Assembly: GCF_041431135.1 (NCBI RefSeq)
Contig: NZ_CP107799.1
Location: forward strand, 3,782,001-3,846,000
Direction of reading: 5' to 3'
DNA: 64,000 bases
DNA from: Streptomyces sp. NBC_00554
Lineage (GTDB): Bacteria; Actinomycetota; Actinomycetes; Streptomycetales; Streptomycetaceae
The notes beneath the pieces are model-generated. The model was not told the DNA's origin. It searched no databases and worked only from the letters and a program-made list of their open reading frames with translations. How positions within the stretch are numbered: the first letter of the stretch is position 1; every line of letters begins with the position of its first letter. A program made the translations under genes and the position numbers. Below, piece after piece: positions 61,853-64,000 of the stretch.

Positions 61853-62971
61853 GTGACCAGCATGACCGTCCGTCCGGTGACCGACGTACCCCGGCCGGAG
61901 CGGGCGAGGCCCCGGGAGACCCGGCTGCGCGCACTGGACGGACTGCGGCTGATCGCTGCCCTGATGGTAGCCGCGTACCACTACGGCGGTCGGGGCGGTG
62001 ACGTCACCAGGGCCTGGGGAAGCTCCGCCGAACGCCAGTTCCCCACGCTCCACGAGTATTTCGCGTACGGCTGCCTCGGCGTCCAGGTCTTCTTCGTGAT
62101 CAGCGGGTTCGTGATCTGCATGAGCGGCTGGGGCCGGCCGCTGAAGTCGTTCTTCGCGTCCCGCGCCTCGCGACTGCTGCCGGCCTACTGGGCGGCGGTC
62201 GTGCTGGTGACGGTGGTGTTCGCGCTGCCGATGGTGGCCTACCACGCGGTGTCGCCGAGCGACGCGCTCGTCAATATGACGATGCTTCAGCAACCCCTGG
62301 GCGTAAACCGGGTGCTGGGGGTCTGCTGGACGCTGTGGGCGGAGATCCGGTTCTACGCGCTGTTCGCGCTGTTCGTGGTGCTGCCCGGGGCCAACAGGCA
62401 GCGGGTGATCATGTTCTGCGCGGGCTGGACGCTGGCGTACGTGATCGCGCAGGGCGCGCAGATGCCACTGCTGGACATCGTGCTGATGCCCGAGTACGCG
62501 CCGTTCTTCATCGGCGGCGTCGGCCTCTACCTCGTCCACCGCGACCGGCGTGACATCTACGCCTGGGGCATCGTGGTCGTCAGCTTCCTGATCGGGCAGC
62601 ACTACGCGGTGCGCGAGCTGTGGAACGCCGCGGACCCGAACGCCTTCGCCCACCGCACCACCTTCGGCATCGTCCTCGTCGTCGCCTTCGGCTTCGTGGC
62701 GGTCGCGGCGATCGCGCTGGGCTGGCTGAACTGGGCGAACTGGCGCTGGCTGACGGTCGCGGGCGCCCTGACGTACCCCTTCTACCTGGTCCACGAGCAC
62801 CTGGGCTGGGTGGCGATAAAGGCGTACCACCAGACCCTGCACATCCCGTCGTACGGGACCTTCCTGCTCACGGTCGGAACCATGCTGCTGCTGGCCTGGC
62901 TGATGAACCGGTACGTGGAGAAGCAGCTGACGCCGCGACTGCGCTCGGCGCTGGCCAAGTCCCGGACCTGA
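61853..62971 (+). CDS. Acyltransferase 3 (OafA/YrhL-like) membrane protein
   Basis: A 372-residue protein with about ten membrane segments. RLRALDGLRLIAALMVAAYHYGG contains the conserved (R/L)xLDGLR and H of the family, GVQVFFVISGFVICMSGWGR and FFASRASRLLPAYWAAV follow, and CWTLWAEIRFYALFAL is the catalytic-region motif. Such enzymes O-acetylate surface glycans, so this one may decorate the ulosonic-acid polymer. GTG start; polar 25-residue N-terminus. Stands alone after the divergent promoter. Confidence 0.92.
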   Translation: MTSMTVRPVTDVPRPERARPRETRLRALDGLRLIAALMVAAYHYGGRGGDVTRAWGSSAERQFPTLHEYFAYGCLGVQVFFVISGFVICMSGWGRPLKSFFASRASRLLPAYWAAVVLVTVVFALPMVAYHAVSPSDALVNMTMLQQPLGVNRVLGVCWTLWAEIRFYALFALFVVLPGANRQRVIMFCAGWTLAYVIAQGAQMPLLDIVLMPEYAPFFIGGVGLYLVHRDRRDIYAWGIVVVSFLIGQHYAVRELWNAADPNAFAHRTTFGIVLVVAFGFVAVAAIALGWLNWANWRWLTVAGALTYPFYLVHEHLGWVAIKAYHQTLHIPSYGTFLLTVGTMLLLAWLMNRYVEKQLTPRLRSALAKSRT

Positions 62972-63085
62972 GTCCTTACAGCATCACCGGTCGACAAAGT
63001 CTGATAAAATGCATTTTGCCCTCAGGTTCACCTGGTCGTGCGTGGGGATTTCTCTCTCCGGGCAGTCGCGGAAACACTGATCGTC
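62972..63085 (+). promoter_or_regulatory. AT-rich upstream region of methyltransferase gene
   Basis: The stretch 62993-63020 (ACAAAGTCTGATAAAATGCA and following TTTTG) is AT-rich and includes TAAAAT, a plausible -10 for the downstream gene. No other feature. Confidence 0.4.
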
Positions 63086-64000
63086 ATGACTGCCACACAA
63101 GCCGCCACCCGCCCGCCCCACCAGCTCGACGACGTTCCCGGCTGGTTCCCCGTCCTCGACCAGATGCTCTTCGACTGGTGCCTGGACCGGCAGGAATCCG
63201 CAGGGATGCGTGGCGATCTGCTCGAAGTCGGGGTGTACATGGGCAAGAGCGCGATCTTCCTGGGACGCCACGCGCAGGAGGGCGAGCGGTACACGGTCTG
63301 CGACCTCTTCGAGGGAGACGCGCCCGACAACGCCAATCAGGCGGAGTCCACGAAGTCGTACAGCGCGCTCACCCGGCGGGCCTTCGAGGAGAACTACCTC
63401 TCCTTCCACGACGAGCTGCCCCGCGTCGTACAGGGCCCCAGCTCGCTGGTGCCGTCCGAAATCGCTCCCGGCTCCTGCCGGTTCGTCCACATCGACGGCT
63501 CGCATCTGTACGAGCACGTCCACGGGGACATCGCGGCGGCCCGCGAAGCGCTGCTGCCCGGCGGCATCGTCGTCCTGGACGACTTCCGCTCGGAGCACAC
63601 GCCCGGCGTCGCCGTGGCCGCCTGGGAGGCCGTGCTCAGCAGGGGCCTGCACCCGATCTGCCTGAGCGCCCAGAAGCTGTACGGGACTTGGGACGATCCC
63701 GAGCCCGTCCAGGAGGAGCTGCTGGCCATGGCCCGGGAGCGGACGGACTGCCACCTCAGCGTTCAGCATGCGGCCGGCCACCGCATCATCCGCCTCAAGG
63801 CCAAGGGCATGCAGGCCCCGGCCTTCCCGCCGTCCCGGCACTACACCGATCACGCCACGACCGTCGTCACGGAGGAGCCCGCGACCGAGGTCGCCGTCGC
63901 TGTCGCCGTCGCGGCTCCGACGGAATCGCAGCCGGCGGAATCGCAACCCGCGATGGCGGACCCGCCCGCGTCCGAGGCGAGCCCGTCCGCCGTCCAACAG
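63086..64000 (+). CDS. TylF-type class I SAM-dependent methyltransferase, 3'-truncated by window end
   Basis: 305 codons are open to the last base of the window. LLEVGVYMGKSAIFLGRH (about residues 46-63) is the SAM-binding motif I; HIDGSHLYEHVHGDIAAAREALLPGGIVVLDDF (about 136-168) holds the acidic and His residues that bind the metal in macrocin-O-methyltransferase-like (TylF/MycE) enzymes. After the ~240-residue catalytic domain comes an Ala/Glu/Pro-rich tail (PATEVAVAVAVAAPTESQPAESQPA), so the protein may be longer, perhaps with a second domain. Probably methylates a polymer sugar, given the neighbouring transferases. Confidence 0.87.
   Translation, partial: MTATQAATRPPHQLDDVPGWFPVLDQMLFDWCLDRQESAGMRGDLLEVGVYMGKSAIFLGRHAQEGERYTVCDLFEGDAPDNANQAESTKSYSALTRRAFEENYLSFHDELPRVVQGPSSLVPSEIAPGSCRFVHIDGSHLYEHVHGDIAAAREALLPGGIVVLDDFRSEHTPGVAVAAWEAVLSRGLHPICLSAQKLYGTWDDPEPVQEELLAMARERTDCHLSVQHAAGHRIIRLKAKGMQAPAFPPSRHYTDHATTVVTEEPATEVAVAVAVAAPTESQPAESQPAMADPPASEASPSAVQQ

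Overview
The window is chromosomal DNA of an actinomycete, almost certainly a Streptomyces. It has very high GC with strong third-position bias, GTG starts, many 4-bp ATGA/GTGA gene overlaps, LAxTG-type surface anchors, an XRE/DUF397/ATPase trio of the whiJ type and a rare-TTA codon pattern. Gene order at both ends resembles, from memory, the S. coelicolor region around afsQ2, add, deoA and the ulosonic-acid polymer genes; this could not be checked here.

Layout. (1) 1-5.5 kb: end of an AfsQ2-like histidine kinase, a lipoprotein, a MITE-like repeat, VanZ and PspC proteins, a small secreted protein, adenosine deaminase and an alpha/beta hydrolase. (2) 5.6-12.4 kb: a probably Zur-controlled operon for an 'anchored repeat' metal ABC transporter: three surface-repeat proteins, a ZnuA-like lipoprotein carrying an inserted and apparently circularly permuted surface repeat, an ATPase and a permease. 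(3) 12.4-17.4 kb: LysR regulator with divergent MFS exporter, a sigma factor with a SnoaL-like C-terminus overlapped by a STAS gene on the other strand, and an AEC transporter. (4) 17.4-25.9 kb, minus strand: a nucleoside uptake and salvage unit (two BMP lipoproteins, ATPase, two permeases, cytidine deaminase, thymidine phosphorylase). A palindrome, CTACGCGCGTAG, recurs before its transcription units and also before adenosine deaminase. (5) 26.2-31.7 kb: M20 amidohydrolase, SigE-family sigma factor with membrane partner, and the ATPase / XRE / DUF397 trio. (6) 31.9-44.2 kb: a complete type I-E CRISPR-Cas locus, cas3-casA-casB-cas7-cas5-cas6-cas1-cas2, bracketed by two arrays (19 and 25 repeats) that point away from the cas genes and have matching leaders. 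(7) 44.3-64 kb: an LtrA membrane protein and a cell-envelope glycopolymer cluster: NeuB-like synthase, NeuA-HAD fusion, three different sialyltransferase-like enzymes (GT52-like, polysialyltransferase-like, GT29), GT2/GtrA lipid-linked sugar genes, a GT8-TPR-pyruvyltransferase fusion, an acyltransferase and a methyltransferase cut off by the window end.

How the parts work together. The transporter operon looks built to catch zinc (or a similar metal) at the cell surface and pass it to the membrane permease. The nucleoside block imports nucleosides and begins their catabolism or salvage, with adenosine deaminase likely in the same regulon. The CRISPR locus is intact and its crRNA repeats, leaders and adaptation genes are consistent with function; three cas genes carry TTA codons, so full expression may need the bldA tRNA. 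The last 20 kb probably make, activate, polymerise and decorate a nonulosonic-acid wall polymer.
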